This document shows positions 43,465-51,399 of a stretch of DNA of 51,399 nucleotides, in pieces. The stretch spans positions 1-51,399 of the forward strand of contig CAZSTI010000004.1 in the NCBI GenBank assembly GCA_964609995.1, given 5' to 3'. A model generated the notes under the pieces. It had not been told where the DNA came from. It did no database searches and worked only from the letters and a program-made list of their open reading frames with translations. Origin of the DNA: JAAYGD01 sp964609995. GTDB lineage: Bacteria > Bacillota_I > Bacilli_A > RF39 > UBA660. A program made the translations under genes and the position numbers. Within the stretch, counting starts at the first letter, position 1. Each line of letters starts with the position of its first letter.

Positions 43465-44511
43465 ATGGCTAAAAAAGTAGAAAAGAATGTTGAAGAAAAA
43501 ATCGAAAATACATCATTTGAAGTAACTACAAATATGGAATACGGTGTTGATAATAATGCACATTTAGTATTTGAAAAACCAGAATATAGAATGACTGAAT
43601 TTATTTCAAATAATAATTATGGTAAATTTGAATTAGAACCATTAGAACAAGGATTTGGAAGAACTCTTGGTAATGCCCTTAGAAGAGTATTGTTATCTTC
43701 GTTACCTGGTGATGCAATAACAAGCGTTAAAATTGATGGGGTAATGCATGAATTTCAAACAATAAAAGGTGTTATAGAAGATGTAACTACTATAGTTATT
43801 AATTTAAAAAAAGTAGTATTAAAAAAGAATACTGAAGAACAAGTTACAATAAAATTAAGTGCTAGAGGAGAAGGCCAATTAACTGCATCTTTTTTAGCAA
43901 AAGAACCTTCAATTGAAGTAAAAAATCCTGATTTGGTTATCTGTACTTTAGCTAAAGGCGGAAAACTTGATATGGAAGTAACAGTTGGAAGAGGTAAAGG
44001 ATACGTAGTTGCTGAAGAAGTAAAAAGAATATTGAATAATGATGAAATAGGAGTTATAGCAATAGATGCTATTTATTCTCCAATCGAAAGAGTTAACTAT
44101 GATGTTGAGAAAGCTCGTGTTGGCCATAATAATAACTATGATAAACTAATTATAGAAATATGGACAAATGGGTCAGTATTACCTCAAGAAGCTTTAAGTG
44201 AAGCTGCAAGTATATTAATGGTTCAACTTGATTATATTGATAATCCTGAATTTACTGAATCAGTAAAAGGGTTAATGAAACAAAAAAATGAAGATCCAAA
44301 ACAAAAGTTGTTAAAAGCAACAATAGATGATTTAGAATTGTCAGTTAGAGCTTATAATTGTTTGAAGAGATCTAATATTTATACAGTTCAAGATTTAGTA
44401 AATTATACAGAAGATGAAATGTCAAAAATAAGAAATCTTGGAAAGAAATCTTTAAAAGAAGTAATAGAGAAAGTTAAAGAAATGGGTCTATCTTTCAAAA
44501 ATGAGGATTAA
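43465..44511 (+). CDS. rpoA: RNA polymerase alpha subunit with N-terminal extension
   Basis: Scaffold of RNA polymerase. The dimerisation domain has YGKFELEPLEQGFGRTLGNALRR, and the C-terminal domain that binds UP elements and regulators ends NLGKKSLKEVIEKVKEMG. ATG 43465 has AAAAGGAG and gives 348 residues. The usual start (around IEFEKP) corresponds to residue ~34, so there is a polar, charged extension of ~33 residues (MAKKVEKNVEEKIENTS...). A shorter start at M24 has no good RBS. Confidence 0.96.
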   Translation: MAKKVEKNVEEKIENTSFEVTTNMEYGVDNNAHLVFEKPEYRMTEFISNNNYGKFELEPLEQGFGRTLGNALRRVLLSSLPGDAITSVKIDGVMHEFQTIKGVIEDVTTIVINLKKVVLKKNTEEQVTIKLSARGEGQLTASFLAKEPSIEVKNPDLVICTLAKGGKLDMEVTVGRGKGYVVAEEVKRILNNDEIGVIAIDAIYSPIERVNYDVEKARVGHNNNYDKLIIEIWTNGSVLPQEALSEAASILMVQLDYIDNPEFTESVKGLMKQKNEDPKQKLLKATIDDLELSVRAYNCLKRSNIYTVQDLVNYTEDEMSKIRNLGKKSLKEVIEKVKEMGLSFKNED

Positions 44512-44522
44512 GGAGAAAAAAT

Positions 44523-44861
44523 ATGGCATATAGAAAATTAGGAGTTAAAACTAAACACAGAAAATCAATGCTATCAAATATGACTATTGATTTAGTTATG
44601 AATGAAAGTATAACAACTACTGAAACAAGAGCAAAAGAAGTAAGAAAATTTTTAGATAGAATGATTACTTATGCTAAAAAAGAAACTTTAGTAAATAGAA
44701 GAAAAATACTAGCTTTTTTTAATAACGATAATGAAGCTACAAAAAAAGTATTTGAATTAGCTAAGCGCTATGAAGATAGAAAAGGTGGCTATACTTCTAT
44801 ATTGAAGTTAGATGAAAGAAAAGGAGATGGTGCCTTATTGGTACTCATCAAATTAGTATAA
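44523..44861 (+). CDS. rplQ: 50S ribosomal protein L17
   Basis: Last gene of the superoperon. YRKLGVKTKHRKSMLSNM, RAKEVRKFLDRMITYAKK and the ending RYEDRKGGYTSILKLDERKGDGA are diagnostic. 112 residues, normal. RBS AAGGAG. The terminator 44860-44881 begins at its stop codon. Confidence 0.98.
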   Translation: MAYRKLGVKTKHRKSMLSNMTIDLVMNESITTTETRAKEVRKFLDRMITYAKKETLVNRRKILAFFNNDNEATKKVFELAKRYEDRKGGYTSILKLDERKGDGALLVLIKLV

Positions 44862-44881
44862 AACGACATAATGTCGTTTTT
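44860..44881 (+). terminator. Terminator of the ribosomal superoperon
   Basis: AAAACGACAT (44860-44869) and ATGTCGTTTT (44871-44880) are perfect inverted repeats, with T5 in the right arm end. Confidence 0.85.
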
Positions 44882-44927
44882 CTTTTATGATTAATAAATA
44901 TGATATATAATAGTATAAAGGAGTATT

Positions 44928-45671
44928 ATGAAAGCATTAATAACCGGAGCTTCTTCCGGAATAGGAAAAGATATTGCATTTAATTTATCTGAAAGAGGAT
45001 TTGATTTGATATTAGTGTCAAAGACAATTGACGATAATTTGCTTAAAAAGTTTAAAACTAAAGTAAAATTTATTTCTTGTGATTTATCTAATATTAATGA
45101 GGTATATAAATTGTACGAAAAAACTAAAGATGAAGAAATTGATATTTTAGTAAACAATGCGGGTTTTGGAATGCACGGGGAATTTTTTAATTCTTCATTA
45201 GATAGAGAAATGGAAATGATTAATTTAAATATTAACGCAGTGCATGTATTAACTAAATTATTTTTAAATAATTTTAGATTAAAAAATTTTGGTTATATTT
45301 TAAATGTGTCATCCTCTGCGGCATTTCAGTCAGGACCATTAATGGCAACTTATTATAGTACTAAGGCGTATGTGTTAAGATTAACAACCGCTATATATGA
45401 AGAATTAAGGAGAGAAAAATCTAATATTGGAATATCTGTATTATGTCCTGGACCAGTAGATACAAATTTTAATAAAGTTGCAAATGTTAAGTTTGCAATA
45501 AAATCAGTATCTAGTAAATATGTTGCGGACTATGCTGTAAAAAACATGTTTAAAAAGAAATTGATTATTATTCCAACAGTTTATATGAAAATGGCGTTAT
45601 TTTTTTCCAAATTCTTACCAACAAAAGCATTATTGAAAACAACGTATAATATTCAAAACAAAAAAAGATAA
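44928..45671 (+). CDS. Short-chain dehydrogenase/reductase
   Basis: A 247-residue NAD(P)-dependent oxidoreductase of the classical SDR family. The cofactor loop is TGASSGIG (6-13), NNAG is at 76-79, and the catalytic Ser and Tyr-x3-Lys are near S129 and at Y142-K146 (YYSTK). CPGPVDTNF closes the cofactor pocket. It resembles the DltE/YqjQ-type SDR that acts on lipids or unknown carbonyl substrates, but the substrate is open. It lies between rplQ and ecfA1, where most Firmicutes have no gene. -10 TATAAT at 44906-44911. Confidence 0.88.
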   Translation: MKALITGASSGIGKDIAFNLSERGFDLILVSKTIDDNLLKKFKTKVKFISCDLSNINEVYKLYEKTKDEEIDILVNNAGFGMHGEFFNSSLDREMEMINLNINAVHVLTKLFLNNFRLKNFGYILNVSSSAAFQSGPLMATYYSTKAYVLRLTTAIYEELRREKSNIGISVLCPGPVDTNFNKVANVKFAIKSVSSKYVADYAVKNMFKKKLIIIPTVYMKMALFFSKFLPTKALLKTTYNIQNKKR

Positions 45672-45688
45672 ATAAGTAGTCTTTTTTT
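45661..45688 (+). terminator. Weak terminator after SDR gene
   Basis: AAAAAAGA (45661-45668), an 11-nt loop, TCTTTTTT from 45680; the stem is only A-U rich, with one G-C pair. It overlaps the SDR stop. Confidence 0.5.
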
Positions 45689-45731
45689 GTTTTTTTATGT
45701 ATAATATACTATTATTAATGGGGGTATTTTG

Positions 45732-46517
45732 ATGAATAATGTTATTTCAATTAACAACCTCAATTTTTCTTACAAAAATAAAACTATTTTTGAAAATTTT
45801 TCTATTAATATTGAAGACGGTAGTTGGACTACTATTGTTGGACCAAATTCATCAGGTAAATCAACATTAGTATATTTGTTATCTGGTTTAATTAAGAATA
45901 ATAATATTAAATATTATAATATAAAAGATAGAAAAAAAGATATTGGCATTTTATTTGATAATCCAAGGAAAAATTTTATTACTAATAAAGTAAAAGACGA
46001 GCTTTTATTGTCTTATAATTATTCTAATTTATCTAAAAAGGACCTTGAAGACAAAATTGAAGATATTATAGATTTATTAAAATTAGAAAAACTACTTGAT
46101 AAAGATCCGATGACATTAAGTGGCGGAGAATTACAAAGAGTATCTTTGGGATTAATATTAATTTATAACCCCAAAATACTTATAATGGATGATGCATTTT
46201 CGATGATAAGTGAAAAAGATAAACAAGATTTAATTAGAGTAATAAAAAGATATAAAAAAGATAATAATATGACAATAATTAATTTTACTGATGACTTGGA
46301 AGAGTCTTTTGGATCTAATAGATTGATTGTAATAAATAAGGGAAAAGTAATTTTAGATGGTAAACCCAAAGAGGTAATGAAGAACGATACAATGATAAAT
46401 AGAATCGGAATAGAAATTCCATTTATTGTAGATTTATCTAGTAAATTAAAATTATATGGTTTAATTGATGATATATATTTTGATGAAGAAACGTTGGTGA
46501 ATGATATATGGAAATAG
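45732..46517 (+). CDS. ecfA1: ECF transporter ATP-binding protein, degenerate catalytic residues
   Basis: First ATPase of an energy-coupling-factor vitamin/metal transporter (261 residues). Walker A GPNSSGKST (37-45) and the signature LSGGE (129-133) are intact. Three residues that act on its own bound ATP are changed: the Q-loop Gln is D76 (LFDNP), the catalytic Glu after Walker B is D154 (LIMDDAFS), and the switch His is T186 (NFTDD). Position after rplQ and before ecfA2-ecfT supports the assignment. The ATG at 45732 is preferred over the TTG one codon earlier. It overlaps ecfA2 by 10 nt. Confidence 0.88.
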   Translation: MNNVISINNLNFSYKNKTIFENFSINIEDGSWTTIVGPNSSGKSTLVYLLSGLIKNNNIKYYNIKDRKKDIGILFDNPRKNFITNKVKDELLLSYNYSNLSKKDLEDKIEDIIDLLKLEKLLDKDPMTLSGGELQRVSLGLILIYNPKILIMDDAFSMISEKDKQDLIRVIKRYKKDNNMTIINFTDDLEESFGSNRLIVINKGKVILDGKPKEVMKNDTMINRIGIEIPFIVDLSSKLKLYGLIDDIYFDEETLVNDIWK

Positions 46518-47323
46518 AATTTAAGGATGTTTCATTTTATTATAATGTTGGTTTAGTTAATGAAGAACGAGTGCTTAACAATATTAATTTGATTATTGAA
46601 AAAGGAAAGATTTATGGAATTACAGGAAAATCAGGAAGCGGAAAAACCACTTTAATTCAACTAATTAAAGGAGTTTTAAAACCAACTTCTGGTAATATAT
46701 TTATTGATCATAAAATAGTAAATAGCAATTCAAGATTATATGAAGATATAAACATTGGATATGTAACTCAATTTAGCGAAGATTATTTAATAGAAGATTC
46801 AGTTGACAAAGAATTAGGGTATATAGTTGAAAATAATATTTATAAAAAATTATGCGCACTAAGTATGTTAGAATTATCTGAAGAATATTTGAATAAAAAA
46901 ATAAAAGAATTAAGCTTTAGTGACAAAAGATTAATATCGATTGTAGAGGCTTTAACATATGCTCCCAAAATCCTAATATTAGATGAACCTGGTATTGGAT
47001 TGGATAAATTTAATAAAGAAAAACTAATTAAAATGTTGAAGAAAATAAATAACAAATATAAAATTACTATTATTATTGTTAGTCATGACATAAATTTATT
47101 GAATCAAATAGTTGGAGAATTAGTAATACTTAATAACGGAAAAATATTGTATAAAGGCAGTAAAGAGGACGCTTATAAAAAAAATGCTTTATTAAGTAAG
47201 AATAATATAGAGAAACCCAAAATATTAGATTTTATCAATTTGGTTCAAAAAGAAAAAAACATTAAATTAGGAAATTATGATGATGTAAGAGAATTAATTA
47301 AGGCGGTGTATCGAAATGTATAA
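46508..47323 (+). CDS. ecfA2: ECF transporter ATP-binding protein with degenerate signature
   Basis: Second ATPase of the ECF module (271 residues). Walker A GKSGSGKTT (40-48), Q-loop Q88, Walker B with catalytic E160 (LILDEPGIGLD) and switch H193 (VSHD) are all intact, but the ABC signature is LSFSD (135-139) instead of LSGGQ. This complements EcfA1, whose signature is normal. In a head-to-tail dimer one site would be fully canonical and the other doubly impaired. It overlaps ecfA1 and ecfT. Confidence 0.88.
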   Translation: MEIEFKDVSFYYNVGLVNEERVLNNINLIIEKGKIYGITGKSGSGKTTLIQLIKGVLKPTSGNIFIDHKIVNSNSRLYEDINIGYVTQFSEDYLIEDSVDKELGYIVENNIYKKLCALSMLELSEEYLNKKIKELSFSDKRLISIVEALTYAPKILILDEPGIGLDKFNKEKLIKMLKKINNKYKITIIIVSHDINLLNQIVGELVILNNGKILYKGSKEDAYKKNALLSKNNIEKPKILDFINLVQKEKNIKLGNYDDVRELIKAVYRNV

Positions 47324-47999
47324 AGATAATATAGCAAAGTATTATAATATAACATCTATGTTAAGTGATACTAAGCCTCTTATAAAAATACTATCACTAT
47401 TATTGTTTTCTATATTATGTATTGCTACTAATAACATAATTTTTTCTATTATTTTGCTTTTATTCTCATTTATATTAGTTGTTATTTCTAAGGTGCCTTT
47501 CAAACTTTATTTTTTTAGATCCTTGCCAAGTATTATTATAAATGCAATACTACTAGTAATTATCTTGCTATTTAATTTGAATTTATATTTCTTAATAGTA
47601 AAAAGCTTAGCCTTTTCAGTTTATTATTCATCATATATATATACTACTAAAATTTCAGATACAAACAAAGGAGTATTTGATTTGTTAAATATAATTGATT
47701 TTTATAGCCCTAAAGTTTTAATTTTTTTCACTATTTTAATACATTTCATTTCAATAGTATTTGTTGAAGCAATTCATTCAATAAATATACAAATTAATAA
47801 AGGAAAAATAAAAAAGATTGATAAAATTATTAAATATACAATTACTCTAATAAAAGCAAGACTTAGAGTTATTAACGATACTTATTCTTTAAAAAAATAC
47901 AATTTCAAATATATTGAAAATACAACTGTTTATTCTAGTTTAACAATTGTTGGATCTCATATAATGTTGTTTTTTGTATATTTATTAGGCAAAATATAG
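47316..47999 (+). CDS. ecfT: ECF transporter transmembrane coupling protein, divergent
   Basis: A 227-residue membrane protein with about four to five helices in the first 160 residues and a long amphipathic cytosolic pair afterwards, in the place and length expected of EcfT, which links the ATPases to a substrate-binding S component. The two short coupling motifs (usually Ala-Arg-Gly-like) are hard to find: the aligned places read INI (IHSINIQINKG) and LKK (YSLKKYNF). No S component is in the window, so the substrate is unknown. It overlaps ecfA2 by 8 nt. Confidence 0.72.
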   Translation: MYKDNIAKYYNITSMLSDTKPLIKILSLLLFSILCIATNNIIFSIILLLFSFILVVISKVPFKLYFFRSLPSIIINAILLVIILLFNLNLYFLIVKSLAFSVYYSSYIYTTKISDTNKGVFDLLNIIDFYSPKVLIFFTILIHFISIVFVEAIHSINIQINKGKIKKIDKIIKYTITLIKARLRVINDTYSLKKYNFKYIENTTVYSSLTIVGSHIMLFFVYLLGKI

Positions 48000-48020
48000 T
48001 ATAATTAGAAAGGTGATAAT

Positions 48021-48545
48021 ATGAAAACAAAAAAACAAATAAAAAAAGAAGAAGATAAAAGAAAAAAAGATTTAAGAAAATCATTGGAATATAATCAATC
48101 TATAAAAAATACCATTATTACTTTAGTAATTGTTGTTTTATTTTTTGTTGGTTTTTATTTGCTTACAAACTATATACTAAACAAATCTAGAAAGTTAAAT
48201 TATAAAGAACCAGAAAATAAAGAGGCTACTATTCAATATAAAGAAATATTAGCAAGTCAAGTATTTAAACAAAATGATGAAGAGTATTATGTATTGTTTT
48301 ACGATTTTGATGGAAACGATGCCGCTTATTATAATCAAATAGTAAGTACTACAGAATTAAAGCTATATACTGTAAATATTAATAATCCATTTAATAAAAA
48401 AATACTATCTAAAACAACTAATAAAGATGCTCAAAGATTTGAAGATTTAAAAGTAAAAGAAGCTACTTTAATTAAAATTAATAAAGGAAAGAATATATAT
48501 TATTTTGAAGGTAATTTGTTGTATATAAAAGAAAATTTAAAATAA
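48021..48545 (+). CDS. Membrane-anchored thioredoxin-fold-like protein lacking cysteines
   Basis: A 174-residue protein with a very basic N-terminus (MKTKKQIKKEEDKRKKDLRK), one membrane helix (about 32-53) and an extracytoplasmic domain. The domain has the order of a thioredoxin fold (EYYVLFYDFDGNDAAYYNQI, then LKLYTVNINN, then ATLIKINKGKNIYYFEG) but no cysteine at all, so it cannot do thiol exchange. It may have a structural or binding role. RBS AAAGGTGAT. The fold is inferred from the strand pattern alone. Confidence 0.6.
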   Translation: MKTKKQIKKEEDKRKKDLRKSLEYNQSIKNTIITLVIVVLFFVGFYLLTNYILNKSRKLNYKEPENKEATIQYKEILASQVFKQNDEEYYVLFYDFDGNDAAYYNQIVSTTELKLYTVNINNPFNKKILSKTTNKDAQRFEDLKVKEATLIKINKGKNIYYFEGNLLYIKENLK

Positions 48546-48604
48546 AAATCATTTTATATTTTATAATAATATGATATTATATTATTAAGATATGAGGGAG
48601 TTGT

Positions 48605-49807
48605 ATGACGAGTAAAGAGAATAAATCAAGACTAATAGAATTAATGTTTGTTGTGTTAGTATCTACTGTAGTAGGTATGGTAAGTGGTGGAGCTGCTATT
48701 TTTACTATGTTAGATATAAAAGGACCAAACTATAGTTATTCAGAGAATAATTCTGATTTATCTGAAGTCAATTCGGTTTATGAAGATATTATTACTAAAT
48801 ATTATAAAGTAGTAGATAAAGATGCTTTAATAACTGGTGCTATAGACGGCATGATGTCCGTATTGGGAGATCCAAACTCATCTTATTTTGATAATTCAGA
48901 AGCAGCATCTTTTAATGATAGATTAAATGGAAAATATGTGGGTGTTGGTTTAGAGATAATGGCTGATGGAACAGGAAAGATTTTAGTAGTTGGAATATTT
49001 GAAGGTTCACCAGCATCTAAAAGTAAAATTAAAGAAGGAGATTACATTTTAGAAGTCGATGGTAATCCGGTAGCTGGAATTACTGCTGAAGAAACTGCAT
49101 CAAAAATAAAAAGAACCCTAGGAAAAGAAGTTGTATTAACTATTGAAAGAAATGGTGAAACATTTAAAGAAACTGTTGTTTCAGGCAATATAGTTATAAA
49201 ATCAGTAGAAAGTCAGATATTTAAAAAGAATAATAAAAATGTTGGATATATAAAATTGGATATATTTGCTGCAAATACTGAAGAGCAATTTACTGAAGAA
49301 TTAGAAAAACTAGAAAAGCAAAAAATAAACTCATTAATTATTGATGTTAGAAACAATTCGGGTGGTTATTTGACTACGGTAACTGATATATTAGAAAGAT
49401 TTTTGCCAAAAAACACTATATTATATAAAACAAGAGATGCAGAAGGGACTGTAAACAAATTAGATACTACATCAGAAAAAAGGAATTATAAAGTAGTTGT
49501 ATTAATAAATGAAGTAAGTGCTTCGGCATCAGAAATACTAGCAGTTACATTATCAGAAAAATATGAAGCAATTTTAGTAGGTAAAAAAAGTTTTGGAAAA
49601 GGAACTGTTCAACAAGTATTAAATACAACTTCTGGAGGATTTGCAAAAATTACAACTCAAGAATGGTTATCTCCGGAAGGAAACGAAATAGACAAAGTAG
49701 GAGTTTTACCAAAATATGACGTTGATATGGATTATAATAAATATGATTCAACTAAACCAGAAACAGATACTCAATTACAAAAAGCATTAGAGGTTATTGT
49801 AAAGTAA
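48605..49807 (+). CDS. C-terminal processing protease, S41 family (CtpA-like)
   Basis: A membrane-anchored serine protease of 400 residues: one N-terminal helix (about 12-35), a PDZ domain (KYVGVGLEIMADGTGKILVVGI, about 110-190) that binds the C-terminus of substrates, and the catalytic core. The Ser-Lys pair is S307 (NEVSASASEI) and K332 (SFGKGTVQ) with Q336, at the same spacing as in E. coli Tsp. DVRNNSGGYL is also typical. It may process secreted or envelope proteins. RBS GGGAG; a terminator starts at its end. Confidence 0.93.
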   Translation: MTSKENKSRLIELMFVVLVSTVVGMVSGGAAIFTMLDIKGPNYSYSENNSDLSEVNSVYEDIITKYYKVVDKDALITGAIDGMMSVLGDPNSSYFDNSEAASFNDRLNGKYVGVGLEIMADGTGKILVVGIFEGSPASKSKIKEGDYILEVDGNPVAGITAEETASKIKRTLGKEVVLTIERNGETFKETVVSGNIVIKSVESQIFKKNNKNVGYIKLDIFAANTEEQFTEELEKLEKQKINSLIIDVRNNSGGYLTTVTDILERFLPKNTILYKTRDAEGTVNKLDTTSEKRNYKVVVLINEVSASASEILAVTLSEKYEAILVGKKSFGKGTVQQVLNTTSGGFAKITTQEWLSPEGNEIDKVGVLPKYDVDMDYNKYDSTKPETDTQLQKALEVIVK

Positions 49808-49817
49808 CCTCTTTTTT
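49789..49817 (+). terminator. Terminator after ctpA-like gene
   Basis: AGAGGTTA (49789-49796), loop TTGTAAAG, TAACCTCT (49805-49812), T run to 49817. It includes the last codons and the stop. Confidence 0.85.
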
Positions 49818-49874
49818 ATTGCATTATTATAATAAAATGTTTATAATTGAAACATAGATTGGTGGATTGTATTA

Positions 49875-50378
49875 ATGAAAAAAAATGATGTATTATCTAT
49901 ACACGCCTATAAACATAATGGTGTATTGTATAGAGAGTGGGAGAAGTCTATCGTTTTAGAAGAAGATGAAGACAAATTAATTCTAAAAAACGATAAAGTA
50001 AAAGTTACTGAGGTTGATGGTAGAAAATGGAAAACTAAGGAACCGGCTATAATATTTTTTTATAAAAATAAATGGTTTAATATTATTTCTCAATTTAAAG
50101 ATAAAGGGTTGTTTTATTATTGCAATATCGCATCACCTTATGTTATAGAAGAAAAAACTCTTAAATATATTGATTATGATTTAGATTTAAGAGTATTTCC
50201 TGACGGAAATTATAGTGTATTAGATCAAGGAGAATATGATTATAATAAAATTGAAATGGGATATCCAACTGAAATTGATATTATAACTAAGGATGCTATG
50301 GATGAACTTATCTATATGTGTGTAAATAAAATAGGACCATTTGATAAAAAAGAATTAGAAAAATATAAATTAAATTAA
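49875..50378 (+). CDS. DUF402 family protein, nucleoside tri-/diphosphatase-like (YgaC type)
   Basis: A 167-residue cytosolic protein of the DUF402 family. The core WFNIISQFKDKGLFYYCNIASPYVIEEKTLKYIDYDLDLRVFPDG closely follows B. subtilis YgaC/Ntdp proteins, which hydrolyse nucleoside tri- and diphosphates with metal ions; the acidic YDLD and VLDQGEYD residues are the likely metal ligands. The length is slightly under the usual ~175. RBS GGTGGAT. A perfect 16-bp hairpin begins at its end, and the rRNA operon follows. Confidence 0.85.
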   Translation: MKKNDVLSIHAYKHNGVLYREWEKSIVLEEDEDKLILKNDKVKVTEVDGRKWKTKEPAIIFFYKNKWFNIISQFKDKGLFYYCNIASPYVIEEKTLKYIDYDLDLRVFPDGNYSVLDQGEYDYNKIEMGYPTEIDIITKDAMDELIYMCVNKIGPFDKKELEKYKLN

Positions 50379-50405
50379 ATTGTTTGCGAAAACAATTTAA
50401 TTTAA
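50370..50405. other. Perfect 16-bp hairpin with GCGA loop
   Basis: TTAAATTAAATTGTTT (50370-50385), tetraloop GCGA, AAACAATTTAATTTAA (50390-50405). The stem is perfect, the loop is of GNRA type, and the left arm includes the stop region of the DUF402 gene. There is no T tract on the + strand, so it is not a standard intrinsic terminator. It could protect the mRNA end or insulate the rRNA promoter. Confidence 0.7.
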
Positions 50406-50458
50406 ATACTTAGAAAATAAAAAAATGTAAAAAAACATATAAATTGTGAAAAAAGTTG

Positions 50459-50487
50459 TTGACATTCAACTTTTTATTTGATATATT
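50459..50487 (+). promoter_or_regulatory. rRNA operon promoter
   Basis: Consensus TTGACA (50459-50464), a 17-nt spacer and TATATT (50482-50487), preceded by an A-rich stretch (50410-50455) that may act as UP element. The transcript would start near 50494 and begin with a short hairpin, CGCCT (50495-50499)/AGGCG (50509-50513). Confidence 0.85.
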
Positions 50488-50517
50488 ATGTGTACGCCTT
50501 GAGAAAATAGGCGAAAT

Positions 50518-50534
50518 GATCTTTGAAAACTGAG
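50518..50534 (+). promoter_or_regulatory. boxA antitermination site in the rRNA leader
   Basis: GATCTTTGAAAACTGAG matches the boxA-like CTTTGAAAACT seen in the 16S leaders of Firmicutes, which loads NusB-S10 for antitermination. A small stem CAAAAT/ATTTTG follows. Confidence 0.75.
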
Positions 50535-50599
50535 CAAAATGTCAATTTTGAGTAGCTAAGGATTTTAATTTAAAAACGAAAATAATTCTATGAATTTAT

Positions 50600-51399
<800 letters not shown>

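Overview
The window is strongly AT-rich and almost entirely coding. Nearly every gene lies on the + strand; only dut, the small gene next to it and a LemA-type gene are on the - strand. UGA is used as a normal stop (for example at the ends of adk, map and the 16807 dihydrouridine synthase gene), so this is genetic code 11 and not the Mycoplasma code. Strong AAGGAGG ribosome binding sites, the Firmicutes-type S10/spc/alpha gene order, a zinc S14, the ECF genes after rplQ, a Spo0A-family regulator and a 16S 5' part that reads like uncultured gut Bacilli/'Mollicutes' sequences together suggest a small-genome, uncultured gut member of the Bacilli (an RF39-like lineage). That lineage name is an inference from the 16S text and was not searched.

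Layout. 1-1300: end of an unknown gene, a Nudix hydrolase, and a short structured transcript or leader ending in a terminator. 1.3-8.5 kb: secreted amidase, dut (- strand), membrane thioredoxin, PH-like protein, gmk, a large membrane protein and a cysteine desulfurase. 8.5-10.4 kb: mini-thioredoxin, a thioredoxin-CcdA fusion and mscL. 10.4-13.2 kb: thioester/Cna-B surface adhesin, its overlapping sortase, and a TetR regulator. 13.2-24.5 kb: housekeeping genes (typA, LemA, PduL-type phosphotransacylase, dus, lysS, a YfcC-like carrier, cysS, a YugP-type protease, a TGS-uridine-kinase-like protein). 24.5-30.2 kb: glycolytic run gap-pgk-tpiA-(unknown)-(Spo0A-like)-gpmI. 30.6-44.9 kb: the complete S10-spc-alpha ribosomal superoperon, led by a long structured leader and lacking rpmD (L30). 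44.9-50.4 kb: SDR enzyme, ecfA1-ecfA2-ecfT, a cysteine-free thioredoxin-like membrane protein, a CtpA-type protease and a DUF402 phosphatase-like gene. 50.4 kb to the end: an rRNA promoter, leader with boxA, and the first ~800 nt of 16S rRNA.

How it fits together. Most of the window is core growth machinery: translation, glycolysis, nucleotide kinases and tRNA charging. The accessory interest lies at the cell surface (adhesin plus sortase, secreted amidase), in thiol chemistry across the membrane (three thioredoxin-fold proteins with CxxC and a CcdA domain next to a cysteine desulfurase), in an ECF transporter whose two ATPases show complementary degeneration, and in an orphan Spo0A-like regulator with an altered phosphorylation pocket. 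I found no CRISPR array, insertion sequence, prophage or obvious defence system. The most unusual signals are the asymmetric ECF ATPase pair, the adhesin/sortase overlap with a non-canonical sorting tail, the Spo0A-like gene behind a terminator inside the glycolytic run, and the long S10 leader hairpin.
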